A stretch of DNA of 64,000 nucleotides from Rickettsia endosymbiont of Ceutorhynchus obstrictus (GTDB lineage: Bacteria > Pseudomonadota > Alphaproteobacteria > Rickettsiales > Rickettsiaceae): contig NZ_OZ032162.1 in the NCBI RefSeq assembly GCF_964026565.1, positions 1,488,001 through 1,552,000 on the forward strand. Direction: 5' to 3'. The position numbers and the translations under genes are program-made. Numbering within the stretch: the first letter of the stretch is position 1; each line of letters begins with the position of its first letter. Positions 19,768 through 29,431 of the stretch are shown here, in pieces. The notes beneath the pieces are model-generated. The model ran no database searches and was not told the origin of the DNA. It was given only the letters and a program-made list of their open reading frames with translations.

Positions 19768-20526
19768 TTACCCGCCTAAAGAACCTTTAATTAATTTATA
19801 GGCGTAAGAATACCACTGACTATTCGGATAATTATATCCAAGTACCGAAGCATATTTTTTAGCTTCATCAGGTAATCCAAGCATTATATAACTTTCAACG
19901 AGGCGATAAAGCGCTTCCGCAGTATGAGACGTAGTTTGATAATTATCGACGACTTGCTGAAATCTATTAATCGCCGCTATCGGGTTTTTTTCATTTAGGT
20001 AATAACGCCCGACGGCTATTTCCTTGCCTGCTAAATGATCGTTTACTAAATCAATTTTTAAAGACGCATCAATAGCATATTTGGTTTTAGGGAATTTTAA
20101 AATTACGTCCTCAAAACTTCTTTTAGCTAAGAAAGTTCTTGATTGATCAAGATTCACGTTCGAGATTAGCATATAATATGATAATGCCTTAAGGTAATAG
20201 GCATAAGCAATATCTTCGTTAGCCGGATGCAGAGTAATAAAAACATCCAGCACATCAATCGCTTCATCATATTGAGAAGCTAAAAACAAGGAATAGGCTT
20301 GCATTAACTCGGCCCTAGGAGTAAATTCGTTACCCGGATGCTGATAAAAAACCTTACCGAATTCCTCGGAAGCTTTTAGATATTTTTGTTTTTGCAATAA
20401 AGCAACACCGCCGTTGTAAAGCTCTTCGACCGGAGTTACTAAATCGTTATCCGTTTTTTTGCTTTTACAGCCACTTAAGGAAAAACCGATAATTAAAAGA
20501 ATACTCAGTAATTTTATTAATTTCAT
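19768..20526 (-). CDS. bamD: Outer membrane assembly lipoprotein BamD
   Basis: This 252-residue protein has an N-terminal lipoprotein signal MKLIKLLSILLIIGF with lipobox LSGC (Cys ~20). TPR-like helical pairs follow (YNGGVALLQKQKYLKASEEF, PRAELMQAYSLFLASQYDEA and others). It belongs to the Bam complex that folds outer membrane beta-barrels, including autotransporters like the one at 48-59 kb. It is the promoter-proximal partner of recN, an association common in alphaproteobacteria. Confidence 0.93.
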   Translation of the reverse strand: MKLIKLLSILLIIGFSLSGCKSKKTDNDLVTPVEELYNGGVALLQKQKYLKASEEFGKVFYQHPGNEFTPRAELMQAYSLFLASQYDEAIDVLDVFITLHPANEDIAYAYYLKALSYYMLISNVNLDQSRTFLAKRSFEDVILKFPKTKYAIDASLKIDLVNDHLAGKEIAVGRYYLNEKNPIAAINRFQQVVDNYQTTSHTAEALYRLVESYIMLGLPDEAKKYASVLGYNYPNSQWYSYAYKLIKGSLGG

Positions 20527-20688
20527 AAGAAGTTTTAAGTTTATACTTTAATATTATCTATATACGAAATATAGAGGGTTACACAAGAACATTTTATTTA
20601 ATTATTAACCTTTTGCCGATAATAATCCTACTATAAAATTTATTTGTCACCGGATAACGACTTAACTCTAAATTCGTTTAAAAAGCGG

Positions 20689-20770
20689 TGCCTCTGACCG
20701 GACTTGAACCAGCACGCCTTTAGGGCAGTAGATTTTGAGTCTACCGTGTCTACCGTTCCACCACAGAGGC
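20689..20770 (-). tRNA. tRNA-Leu (anticodon CAA)
   Basis: On the reverse strand the acceptor GCCTCTG/CAGAGGC pairs fully. The anticodon stem GTAGA/TCTAC encloses CTCAAAA (CAA), a long variable arm TGCC-CTAAA-GGCG marks class II, and the T-loop is TTCAAGT. CCA is not encoded (ACCG follows). Confidence 0.95.
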
Positions 20771-20799
20771 ATCTATCTCCCCCTCCTCGCAAAGCATTG

Positions 20800-21005
20800 T
20801 TACGTGGATACTAAAATCGTCATTGCGAAGAGGCATTGTTGCGTGGATCGAAATCCCCCGTCATTGCGAGGAGGGACGTAGTCCCGACGTGGCAATCTAG
20901 CAAAAAATACTATGAAATTTATTATTTTCTAGATTGCCGCGCTCCTTTCAGTCGCTCGCAATGACGTTTGGGGTATCCACGCAACACCCCTCCTCGCAAT
21001 GACGG
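20800..21005. repeat. Composite palindromic repeat
   Basis: Contains 'cattgcgaggagggacgtag...gattgccgcgctccttt' arms around an AT-rich spacer with 'atgaaatttattattttcta', and 'gttgcgtgg/ccacgcaac' outer arms. No gene is seen. Confidence 0.6.
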
Positions 21006-21155
21006 TGTTTAAGCTATATTAAAATAACTACATCTTTTTCCCCTGTAAACAATTTTTAACATAAAATCAAATTAGATTAATTATTACTTGAAAAAGAGAC
21101 TTTGAAAGATTATAATATTGGAAATAATAACTTAATTTTTTAAGTAGGTTTGTTT

Positions 21156-21866
21156 ATGTTAGATTACACGAAAACTTTTACGGTTTCATCAAAAAATAAG
21201 TCTTTCGATGAAGGGCTTAGAAAATACATGTTGAAAGTTTATAACTACATGGCTTTAGCACTTTTGTTAACAGGAGTAACGGCGATTGCTACCGTTTCAT
21301 ATGAGCCTCTTGCTAATTTGATGTTTCAAACCGGTTTCGGCACCGTCATAATGTTTGCCCCTTTAGGCATTGCTTTATACTTTTTTATGGGTTTCGGCAA
21401 GATGAGTCTACAAACGGCGCAAACGCTGTTTTGGGTTTATGCCGCTCTAACCGGTATGTCACTTTCTTACTTAAGCCTTATATATACGGGCGAATCAATA
21501 GCGCGTACTTTCTTTATTTGCGCTTCCGTCTTTGGTGGAATGAGTCTATACGGTTACAATACGAATAAAGATTTAACATCGATCGGGTCTTTTTTCGCTA
21601 TGGGACTTATAGGACTTATTCTTGTATCATTAGTGAATATGTTTTTACAAAGCTCGGCAATAAGTTTTGCTACTTCTATCGTCGGCGTCGTGGTATTTAT
21701 GGGATTAATTGCTTGGGATACGCAGAAAATTAAATCCATGTATTATACGGCCGGCAATGATGAACTTGGACAGAAACTATCCATTATGGCAGCGTTCAAT
21801 CTCTATTTAGATTTTATTAATCTGTTCCTATATTTGCTTAGATTTTTAGGTAATAGAAGAAATTAG
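21156..21866 (+). CDS. Bax inhibitor-1/YccA family membrane protein
   Basis: 236 residues with about seven membrane segments. The family's conserved C-terminal stretch is MGLIAWDTQKIKSMY with the following acidic residues. AAGTAGG at 21142-21148 sits 7 bp before this ATG; a TTG two codons upstream is less likely. BI-1 homologues in bacteria are calcium-leak or FtsH-interacting membrane proteins; the exact role here is unknown. It stands alone between repeat clusters. Confidence 0.88.
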   Translation: MLDYTKTFTVSSKNKSFDEGLRKYMLKVYNYMALALLLTGVTAIATVSYEPLANLMFQTGFGTVIMFAPLGIALYFFMGFGKMSLQTAQTLFWVYAALTGMSLSYLSLIYTGESIARTFFICASVFGGMSLYGYNTNKDLTSIGSFFAMGLIGLILVSLVNMFLQSSAISFATSIVGVVVFMGLIAWDTQKIKSMYYTAGNDELGQKLSIMAAFNLYLDFINLFLYLLRFLGNRRN

Positions 21867-21902
21867 TAATATTGATGTTGTTACGTAATATAAAACATCT
21901 TC

Positions 21903-22151
21903 GGTGTCATTCCCGTGAAAACGGGGCGTTGTTGCATAGGATACCCAAGCCGTCATGGCGAGGCGCCTCTTGGCGCCGTGGCCATCCAGGAAAATACTTT
22001 TAAAGTCATCCTGAATTTATTTCAGGATCTACTGCATAAAGAGATGCTGAAACAAGTTCAGCATGACAAGAAAAAATCTGGATTCCCGCCTTTAGCTAGA
22101 ATGACACCCTTTTTATGGCAATTTCTAATCCATGCAACAACGCCGGCTTGA
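21903..22151. repeat. Composite palindromic repeat
   Basis: Outer 'gcgttgttgcata...ccatgcaacaacgcc' arms, a 'gtcatggcgaggcgcctctt' arm, and the two inner hairpins gatcctgaaat and tgctgaaacaagttcagca. It abuts copy F. No gene is seen. Confidence 0.6.
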
Positions 22152-22340
22152 CCCACTACTGTACGAACGTTTAAATAAAGAGGTAAAAATTCTGTCATTC
22201 CGTGGCTACGACCACTTCAGTCCAGCTTATAATATCATAAAAAGATTCTAAAATAAGTCTAATATGGCTTTATTTTCCTGGATGCCGTGATCAAGTCACG
22301 GCATGACACAGCCTTTTTTCAACGTTCGTACAGTAGTGGG
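22152..22340 (-). repeat. 188-bp TIR element, copy F
   Basis: 189 bp with exact 20-bp ends and CTTGA flanks. One inner arm is altered ('gaccacttcagtccagc' instead of 'gaccacggaatccagc'). The complementary change occurs in copy I ('ctggactgaagtggtc'), so F and I form a sub-lineage. Confidence 0.88.
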
Positions 22341-22364
22341 CTTGACCACGGTATGACATATACT

Positions 22365-25232
22365 TTACCTTCCCGTCAAATAATCCTTTAAATACCTACC
22401 GGTATGGCTCGCAGGGCAAGCAGCAACATCCTGCGGAGAGCCGCATATAACTATTTTGCCGCCTTTATCGCCGCCTTCAGGTCCTACGTCTATAATGTAA
22501 TCCGCTGTTTTTATAACATCTAAATTATGCTCGATGACCAGCACGGTATTACCCATATCAACAAGTTTATGTAATACCTTTAATAATTTATTAATATCAT
22601 CGACATGAAGACCGGTAGTCGGTTCATCGAGTATATAAAGAGTTTTGCCGGTTGAGCGCCTTGATAATTCTTTAGCAAGCTTAACTCGTTGCGCCTCTCC
22701 ACCCGAAAGGGTAGTAGCGGATTGACCGATTTTTATATAACCGAGACCTACCTCATTTAAAGTTATAAGTTTTTCATAAATCAGCGGTATTTTATCAAAA
22801 AATTTCATTGCATCTTCTACCGTCATCATTAATATTTCGGCAATAGATTTTCCTTTATATTTTATTTCTAACGTTTCTCTATTATATCTATAACCATTAC
22901 AAACGTCACATTTTACATAAACATCCGGTAAAAAATGCATTTCAATTTTAATTAATCCGTCACCCTGACATGATTCACATCTCCCCCCTTTGACATTAAA
23001 GGAAAATCTTCCCACTTTATAGCCTCTAGCTTTTGATTCGGGTAACTCTACAAACCAATCTCTAATATGAGTAAATGCTCCGGTATAAGTAGCAGGGTTA
23101 GACCTCGGCGTTCGACCGATCGGGGATTGATTAATGTCGATAATTTTATCAATATATTCAAGCCCCCTAAGTTCTCGGTATTTTCCTGAAAAGACTTTTG
23201 CAGTCGGCTCCAAATGCTTTAAGGCAGCTTTATATAATGTATGAATCATCAAGCTTGATTTGCCGCTTCCTGATACGCCCGTTATAACGGTAAACGTACC
23301 GAGCGGGATTTTTATATCGACATTATCTAAATTATTAGAAGTAGCCCCTATTAATTCTATAACTCTATTAGTGTGTCCGGGTCGCCTCTCGGTTGGTACT
23401 GCAATAGATTGTCGACCGCTTAAATAATGCCCCGTGATACTTTCTTCAAAATGTTTTATCTCTTCGGCAGTACCTTCGGCAATAACCCGCCCGCCGTGGA
23501 TACCGGCTCCGGGTCCTATATCAATAATATGATCGGCTTCATACATTGTTTCTTCATCATGCTCAACTACTAAAACAGTGTTGCCGAGATCTCTAAGCCT
23601 TTTTAAGGTCTCAATTAATCTAGTATTATCTCGCTGATGTAAACCGATAGACGGCTCATCTAACACATATAAAACCCCGCTAAGACCCGAACCTATTTGC
23701 GAAGCAAGGCGGATACGTTGGCTTTCTCCGCCTGATAAAGTTCCTGATTCTCTGGCTAACGTCAAATAATCAAGCCCGACATTCATTAAGAATTTTAACC
23801 TCTCGTTAATTTCTTTTAATATTCGCTCGGCAATAAATAAGTGTTTTTTATTTAATTTTTCTTCTAGATGACTAAACCAGTCTTGCAATTGTGCGATACT
23901 AAGTGCTGCTACTTTACCGATATGAAGATCGGCTATTTTAATACATAACGATTCTTCTCTTAATCTATAACCTTGGCAAGCCGTACATTTATGTTCCGAT
24001 TTAAATTTCGTTAATTCTTCTTTAATCAAAAGAGATTCTACCGTACGATCTTTTTCTTTCAAACTCGGTATTATTCCGGCAAAGGGTTGCTCTATTATTT
24101 GAGTTTTAGAACCGTCATGATATTCAAATTTTATTGCTTCTTCTTCCGAACCGTTAAATAAAATTTCTTTTACCTTATTCGATAAGCTCGAAAAAGGTAC
24201 ATTAATAGAAAATTTATAATGATCCGCTAATGCTTTTAACGTCTCAAAAATAAATTTGGAGGTAGTGCTTCCCCAAGGGATAATAGCGCCGTCTTTAATG
24301 GAAACTCGTGGGTCGGGAACAATTAAATCGCGGTCAAAGAAAAACTCTTTTCCTATCCCTTCGCATTTTTGACAAGCACCGAAAGGGCTATTAAACGAAA
24401 AGATTCTCGGCTCAATTTCCGTAAGCTGGAAACCTGATACCGGACAAGAATATTTTTCCGAAAAGGTAATACGTTGATTTTTCTCAAATTTTGTCTTCAC
24501 TCCTACCGGTAATTCAACGATTTCTAAGTAAGTTATGCCTTCCGCCAACTTAAGAGAACTCTCTAAACTATCGGCTAACCTATTACCTAAATTATCCTCT
24601 AAAACTATTCTATCGACTATTACTTCTATATTATGTTTCTTATTTTTATCTAATTTCGGTAAATCATCGATCTCGCAAACTTCGCCGTTAACAATTAACT
24701 TTTGAAAACCTTGTTTTCTTAAATTGAGAATTTCACGTTTAAATTCTCCTTTATGCCCTCTAATAATCGGCGCTAATAAGTATAATTTCGTACCTTTAGG
24801 CAGTTCATTAATTATATCTACCATTTCGGAAACGGTTTGGCTATGGATAGGTAAGCCCGTGGTAGGGGAATAAGGAATTCCTACCCTTGCATATAATAAT
24901 CTCAAATAATCATAAATTTCAGTTATAGTTCCGACGGTAGAACGAGGATTTTTAGATGTCGTTTTTTGATCGATTGCTATAGCAGGCGACAAACCTGAAA
25001 TCGATTCGACATCGGGTTTATTCTGCAAATGCAAAAATTGTCTTGCATAAGAAGATAAGCTTTCGACATAGCGCCTTTGACCTTCGGCATAAATCGTATC
25101 AAATGCCAATGAAGATTTACCTGAACCGCTAAGGCCCGTAATAACGACAAATCGGTTTCTGGGGATATCGACACTTATATTTTTTAAGTTATGTTCTTTA
25201 GCCCCGCGGACCTTAATATATTCTTGAACCAT
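22365..25232 (-). CDS. uvrA: Excinuclease ABC subunit A
   Basis: This 955-residue damage sensor of nucleotide excision repair has two ABC modules. They carry GLSGSGKSSLAFDT (residue ~31) and GVSGSGKSSLMIH (~640), with signatures LSGGESQRIRLA and LSGGEAQRVKLA. The second zinc module CESCQGDGL...CDVCNGYR is complete. The first begins CPVSGF, lacking one cysteine of the E. coli version, and pairs with CQKCEG. The N-terminal REGAKEHNLKN-type start (VRGAKEHNLKNI) fits the ATG at 25232. It is divergent from ssb (113-bp gap), a frequent bacterial pairing. Confidence 0.98.
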   Translation of the reverse strand: MVQEYIKVRGAKEHNLKNISVDIPRNRFVVITGLSGSGKSSLAFDTIYAEGQRRYVESLSSYARQFLHLQNKPDVESISGLSPAIAIDQKTTSKNPRSTVGTITEIYDYLRLLYARVGIPYSPTTGLPIHSQTVSEMVDIINELPKGTKLYLLAPIIRGHKGEFKREILNLRKQGFQKLIVNGEVCEIDDLPKLDKNKKHNIEVIVDRIVLEDNLGNRLADSLESSLKLAEGITYLEIVELPVGVKTKFEKNQRITFSEKYSCPVSGFQLTEIEPRIFSFNSPFGACQKCEGIGKEFFFDRDLIVPDPRVSIKDGAIIPWGSTTSKFIFETLKALADHYKFSINVPFSSLSNKVKEILFNGSEEEAIKFEYHDGSKTQIIEQPFAGIIPSLKEKDRTVESLLIKEELTKFKSEHKCTACQGYRLREESLCIKIADLHIGKVAALSIAQLQDWFSHLEEKLNKKHLFIAERILKEINERLKFLMNVGLDYLTLARESGTLSGGESQRIRLASQIGSGLSGVLYVLDEPSIGLHQRDNTRLIETLKRLRDLGNTVLVVEHDEETMYEADHIIDIGPGAGIHGGRVIAEGTAEEIKHFEESITGHYLSGRQSIAVPTERRPGHTNRVIELIGATSNNLDNVDIKIPLGTFTVITGVSGSGKSSLMIHTLYKAALKHLEPTAKVFSGKYRELRGLEYIDKIIDINQSPIGRTPRSNPATYTGAFTHIRDWFVELPESKARGYKVGRFSFNVKGGRCESCQGDGLIKIEMHFLPDVYVKCDVCNGYRYNRETLEIKYKGKSIAEILMMTVEDAMKFFDKIPLIYEKLITLNEVGLGYIKIGQSATTLSGGEAQRVKLAKELSRRSTGKTLYILDEPTTGLHVDDINKLLKVLHKLVDMGNTVLVIEHNLDVIKTADYIIDVGPEGGDKGGKIVICGSPQDVAACPASHTGRYLKDYLTGR

Positions 25233-25345
25233 ACTTGAACCATATATTTACTGAAATTTTTTAAGATATTTTTTAAAAAACAGTAGTATTATAGGCTCTT
25301 TTATTTTATTATTGCAATAATAATATTTTTAATAGGTAGTGATCT

Positions 25346-25801
25346 ATGGCTGGTAGCTTAAATAAAGTAATATTAATAGGTAATTTAGGACGTGATCCGG
25401 AAATTAGAACAACCGGCGAAGGGAAAGAAATAGCAAATTTTTCTATAGCGACAACCGAAAGTTGGAAAGATCGCAATACCGGTGAAAAAAAAGAAAGAAC
25501 GGAATGGCATAGAGTCGTAATATTTAGCGAAGGGTTAGTATCAATTGTAAAAAGTTATGTAAAAAAAGGCGCTAAAATTTATCTGGAAGGTAGTTTGCAA
25601 ACTAGAAAATGGAACGATAATTCAGGGCAAGAAAAATATACTACCGAAGTGGTGCTACAAAACTTTAATTCTCAATTGATATTATTAGATAGCAGAAATT
25701 CCGGCAATAATAGTTCAGACAATTACACGGAAGCAAAACAACCGGAACATAAAAATAATTCCTTTGATCATAGCGATCTGGATGATGAGATACCTTTTTA
25801 A
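25346..25801 (+). CDS. ssb: Single-stranded DNA-binding protein
   Basis: This 151-residue protein begins with an OB-fold MAGSLNKVILIGNLGRDPEI. TEWHRVVIF and YLEGSLQTRKW follow. A flexible Asn/Ser-rich linker leads to the acidic C-terminal tip DDEIPF, which recruits partner proteins including Pol III chi (holC at 2375). A terminator hairpin is found 108 bp downstream. Confidence 0.98.
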   Translation: MAGSLNKVILIGNLGRDPEIRTTGEGKEIANFSIATTESWKDRNTGEKKERTEWHRVVIFSEGLVSIVKSYVKKGAKIYLEGSLQTRKWNDNSGQEKYTTEVVLQNFNSQLILLDSRNSGNNSSDNYTEAKQPEHKNNSFDHSDLDDEIPF

Positions 25802-25908
25802 CTGTAGATCAGGTTAAGCATGCTCTATGTCATTCCTAGCTAAAGGCATTGCTGCGTGGACCGAAAAAAGCGTTCGATGTCATTCCTGCGAAAGCAGGAA
25901 TCCAGGCT

Positions 25909-25935
25909 AAAAAGCCTTAGCTTGTAAGGCTTTTT
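25909..25935 (+). terminator. Rho-independent-like terminator after ssb
   Basis: AAAAAGCCTT (25909-25918), 7-nt loop, AAGGCTTTTT (25926-25935): a stem with a T run on both strands, so it could work in both directions. It is embedded between the arms of a 'cattcctgcgaaagcagg' repeat. Confidence 0.6.
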
Positions 25936-26040
25936 ACTATATAACTGTAAGTTATCGTTATATTTTTAGTTTAATTTTTCTGGATTCCTGCTTTCGCAGG
26001 AATGACATCGAAGCCACGCAACAATTTAAAATAAAAAATT

Positions 26041-26868
26041 ATGACTACCAACGCCATTAAGCTATTTTTTATATCCATTTTATTATTTGCCTGTACTCCG
26101 GACGTAGCTACCAGAACTAAAAATTCAGCAGCGCTGGCTACTCAAAATAATTTTCAACCTAAATACGTCAAAGGCGGCGATTTTATCCTTACGACTTATC
26201 AACGTATTACCGATAAAAATTTACCTTATGTATTTTATATTGAAGGCGACGGTCATATTTCTGAAAAATATGCTGTCACCTCGGATAATCCGACTCCTCT
26301 TAGCACGCTGTTATTACAACTTGCAATAATGGATAACAGACCTAACATTGTCTATATTGCGAGACCTTGTCAATATACACCTTTAGAGTTAAATCCTAAA
26401 TGCAGCTCGAACACTTATTGGATCGAAAAAAGAATAGGGCGAGAAGTTGTAGATTCTATTAACGATGTAATAAATAACATAAATAACGGTCGGAAATTTA
26501 GCTTAATCGGTTTTTCAGGCGGTGGCGGAGTTGCTGTTACGGTTGCGGTAAAAAATAAAAATGTTAAGGATATAATAACTATCGCCGGTAATTTAGATAC
26601 CGTTACATTTGATAATACTCATAACGGCAGAGGTTGTTTATCTCGTTCGTTGAATCCAATAGAATACGCCGTTCAAGTTAATAACATCCCGCAATTACAC
26701 CTTTCGGGCGCAGAGGATAAAAGAGTGCCGCCCTTTATTGCACAACGCTATGTAGAGGCTAGTAATTCGCCTTGCGTTAAGCAGAAAATTATCCCAAATA
26801 CTACTCATGTAAAAGGTTGGGAACAAATATGGCCTAGCCTATTAAAAATAGAGATTAACTGTAATTAG
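26041..26868 (+). CDS. Alpha/beta-hydrolase, putative lipoprotein
   Basis: This 275-residue protein has a signal region ending in LLFACTPD, a plausible lipobox with Cys ~18. The hydrolase core has the nucleophile elbow GFSGGGG (Ser ~160), an acid in GAEDKRVPP (~Asp 228) and a late histidine in NTTHVKGW (~259), in the right order for a catalytic triad. The substrate is unknown. It stands alone downstream of the ssb terminator. Export to the cell envelope is inferred from the lipobox. Confidence 0.75.
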   Translation: MTTNAIKLFFISILLFACTPDVATRTKNSAALATQNNFQPKYVKGGDFILTTYQRITDKNLPYVFYIEGDGHISEKYAVTSDNPTPLSTLLLQLAIMDNRPNIVYIARPCQYTPLELNPKCSSNTYWIEKRIGREVVDSINDVINNINNGRKFSLIGFSGGGGVAVTVAVKNKNVKDIITIAGNLDTVTFDNTHNGRGCLSRSLNPIEYAVQVNNIPQLHLSGAEDKRVPPFIAQRYVEASNSPCVKQKIIPNTTHVKGWEQIWPSLLKIEINCN

Positions 26869-26993
26869 AATAACAAGATTTTGAATTTTAAAACGACTGA
26901 CGGCAATATCCGCGTGGATATATCCGCACGTCATTAGTAAGAGGCATTGTTACGTGGATAGTAAAAAGCAGCAGTATGTCATTCCCGCGCAGG

Positions 26994-27202
26994 GGCGTTG
27001 TTGCATGGCTACCAGAATCGTCATTGCGAGGAGGCATTTATGCCGACGTGGCAATCCAGTTAAACATATTTTTATACTAAACTTGTTTAGTATTCTAATT
27101 AAATCCCTCATTACATTCGGGATAGCCTGGATTGCCGCAGCCACTTCGTGGCTTCGCAATGACGGTGTTTTTTGTAACGATTTCGAGCCACGCAACAAGG
27201 TC
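26994..27202. repeat. ~207-bp mobile palindromic element (9-bp duplication CCGCGCAGG)
   Basis: 209 bp, starting GGCGTTGTTGCATGG and ending in a diverged GCAACAAGGTC. It is flanked by CCGCGCAGG at 26985-26993 and 27203-27211, splitting a 'cccgcgcaggcggg' hairpin. The interior is near-identical to the copy at 62109. Confidence 0.82.
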
Positions 27203-27341
27203 CCGCGCAGGCGGGAATGACAGCGAAAATTCGAGCCATGCAACAACCCCTGCAGTGGCTCGCAATGACGACTTACGTTTTTACTCCTTAAACTAATGTC
27301 TATGCGGCACAGCTATGAATGACATCGTTACTTACAACTAA

Positions 27342-27452
27342 ATTCAGAAAGCTTCAGACAAGATGAATTTAAAGACGAGTCTGCGCAAGCAGTCAAAAAT
27401 ACGTGAGTACAGGCGAGTTCTGGAAAATTCGCTTGTCTGAAGCTTTCTGAAT
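27342..27452. repeat. Rickettsia palindromic element, intergenic copy 1
   Basis: ATTCAGAAAGCTTCAGACAA and its exact inverse (27432-27452) form 21-bp perfect arms around 'gaatttaaagacgagtc' and 'gagtacaggcgagttctgg'. Homologous to 29876-30004 and to the insert in trmD (61391-61517). Confidence 0.85.
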
Positions 27453-27499
27453 GACGCTGTATTTGATCTTCCGAACCCTAATCATCCCATAACTGCAGA

Positions 27500-28669
27500 T
27501 TATCCAAAAAATACTCCACAATCCCCTACTATATCCGTATCAGGACCGTTGGGATATAATTCTGAGTATTGATAATCAATTTTGCTTACGAAGTAATTTA
27601 AAGCACACGATTCATGCAATGGTTCTAAGCTAGAACGCAAGATATAGATAGGAGCGTTAGAGTCTTCTTGTGCTTTATTAATTAAATTATAATCATACCT
27701 TCCGCCACCGAGAAGTTTATTTTCTTCACAATCTATATCCCTATTAAACTGCACACTAGTAATATTACTCTTATTATCGGGAGTGCTAGCAATAATTGCC
27801 GTATGGCTTTTATAAAGGTAAATATCACCGTTTTGAATTAATTTTAATTGTTCATCGCTTATATTTTTACCCTCTAAAAGAGTAACCGGCTTATAGTTAT
27901 ATTCATTTCCCGTATTCAAGTAAGCTTTTCTAATTTCCGTAGTATTTATGCCTGTTATTTGCTTAATAGTAAGACCGGTTGCTTTACCTACACTACTAGA
28001 ACAATCTTCAGGACCAAATAATAATTGTTCATTAAAATAACGATGACCCCCAAATTGATAATCTCCGAAAAGTGTTATGCTTTCTTCGGTAGCAAAAGGA
28101 TATGATAATATTATATCCTCCGATAGTTGATAATTAGAATTATAAAAAGGATAAAATGTAGCGGCCCCCGGTATAGTATTTGCTTCTATCCCATAACTAG
28201 CGGCAATACTAGCAAGCAAGATTGAACTGACTGAAGGGTTTTCGTTACCCCAATATGCAACGCTGCTAGGCGACTGTAATGTCGGTAATTCATTAAACGA
28301 TGAATCATTAGTTAATTTATGATAAAACTCGCCTTTCTCTATTTGCCCGATTACATCCTCTTCCTGGCTTTCAACCCATTTCTTAGCCATATCCAATTGT
28401 AAAGAAGTTTTATTAAATTTTATAGGATAGCCGATATTATTTACGTCCTGAGCTTTTAGGAAGTTGTTTAGTAAGTTACTAGTATTTAAAAAATCTTTTA
28501 ATTTTTCGGAAATTTCTTGTACTAATTTCTCACCGGAAATATCTTTCCTATCTTCCCAACACTCAACTATATTTTTTTGTAATCTATCCTGTACATCCTT
28601 GGTGGCTAATTGTTTTGCTCTAATTTGAGCTAACATGTGAGCTACTGATTTTGAATTAATATCAAACAT
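27500..28669 (-). CDS. Uncharacterised protein with NlpC/P60-like cysteine peptidase features
   Basis: A 389-residue protein that I do not recognise as a named family. The C-terminal half has GPEDCSSSVGKATGL (Cys ~223) and, about 65 residues on, GDIYLYKSHTAIIAS (His ~289). This Cys-then-'GD.....H..I' order is the pattern of NlpC/P60 papain-fold peptidases (DCSG..., GDLVFF...HVGIY). The N-terminal ~110 residues are charged and helical. No signal peptide is visible. A peptidoglycan, peptide or host-protein target is possible. It lies alone on the minus strand inside a repeat-bracketed accessory block. Confidence 0.5.
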   Translation of the reverse strand: MFDINSKSVAHMLAQIRAKQLATKDVQDRLQKNIVECWEDRKDISGEKLVQEISEKLKDFLNTSNLLNNFLKAQDVNNIGYPIKFNKTSLQLDMAKKWVESQEEDVIGQIEKGEFYHKLTNDSSFNELPTLQSPSSVAYWGNENPSVSSILLASIAASYGIEANTIPGAATFYPFYNSNYQLSEDIILSYPFATEESITLFGDYQFGGHRYFNEQLLFGPEDCSSSVGKATGLTIKQITGINTTEIRKAYLNTGNEYNYKPVTLLEGKNISDEQLKLIQNGDIYLYKSHTAIIASTPDNKSNITSVQFNRDIDCEENKLLGGGRYDYNLINKAQEDSNAPIYILRSSLEPLHESCALNYFVSKIDYQYSELYPNGPDTDIVGDCGVFFG

Positions 28670-28923
28670 AACTTATCCTCCAATTATAAAATTTAAGGCT
28701 TAAATTATTACTGAAAATAAATATTTAAGCAATATTTATTTCTATAAACTTAAATTTTATTAATAAATTAAGAGGGGGTATGTAAGTATAACTTGAATGA
28801 GGCTTATGTCGCGCTTATGTGTATGTAATAAGAGATAAGAAGTAATACTCAAAGACGCGTAATTCCGGCAAGGCGCATGGGCGCCGACTTAAGAGATCGT
28901 CATTGCGAGGAGGGACGTAGTCC

Positions 28924-29065
28924 ATCAGTGTTGAAAGTGAAACGAGAAGCATAAAATATTCTTTATATAAAGCAAAAATTGCTACCAATAGTGTTATATT
29001 GCCGTAGTTATTTCTTGCTTTAGTAGTAAGATTTTAATTAAATTATATTCACTTTCAACAGTTAT
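28924..29065. repeat. 142-bp inverted-repeat element inserted in another repeat
   Basis: The ends ATCAGTGTTGAAAGTGAA and TTCACTTTCAACAGTTAT are inverted repeats with two mismatches in 18. It splits a 'gaggagggacgtagtcccgacgtggcaatcc' repeat, and the flanks GGGACGTAGTCC (28912-28923) and GGGACGAAGTCC (29066-29077) look like a 12-bp duplication. Only one copy is present in the window. Confidence 0.7.
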
Positions 29066-29150
29066 GGGACGAAGTCCCGACGTGGCAATCCAGGAAAAAA
29101 TTAGTACAAAATGCTATGAAATTTATTATTTTCTAGATTCCCGCCTTCGG

Positions 29151-29358
29151 GGCGTTGTTGCATGGCTCGAAAATTAATAAAAAAACTCGTCATTGCGAAG
29201 CCACGAAGTGGCTGCGGCAATCCAGGCTATCCCGAATGTAATGAGGGATTTAATTAGAATACTAAACAAGTTTAGTATAAAAATATGTTTAACTGGATTG
29301 CCGCGTCGGCATAAATGCCTCCTCGCAATGACGATTCTGGTAGCCATGCAACAACGCC
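29151..29358. repeat. ~207-bp mobile palindromic element (9-bp duplication CGCCTTCGG)
   Basis: 208 bp, GGCGTTGTTGCATGG to CCATGCAACAACGCC, opposite internal orientation to the copies at 26994 and 62109. It is flanked by CGCCTTCGG at 29142-29150 and 29359-29367. The host site reads 'cccgccttcggcggg' once the element is removed. Confidence 0.87.
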
Positions 29359-29431
29359 CGCCTTCGGCGGGAATGACATAGAGCATGCTTAGCCTATCAC
29401 ACAACAACACCTGTGCAGGTAACATCTAGCA

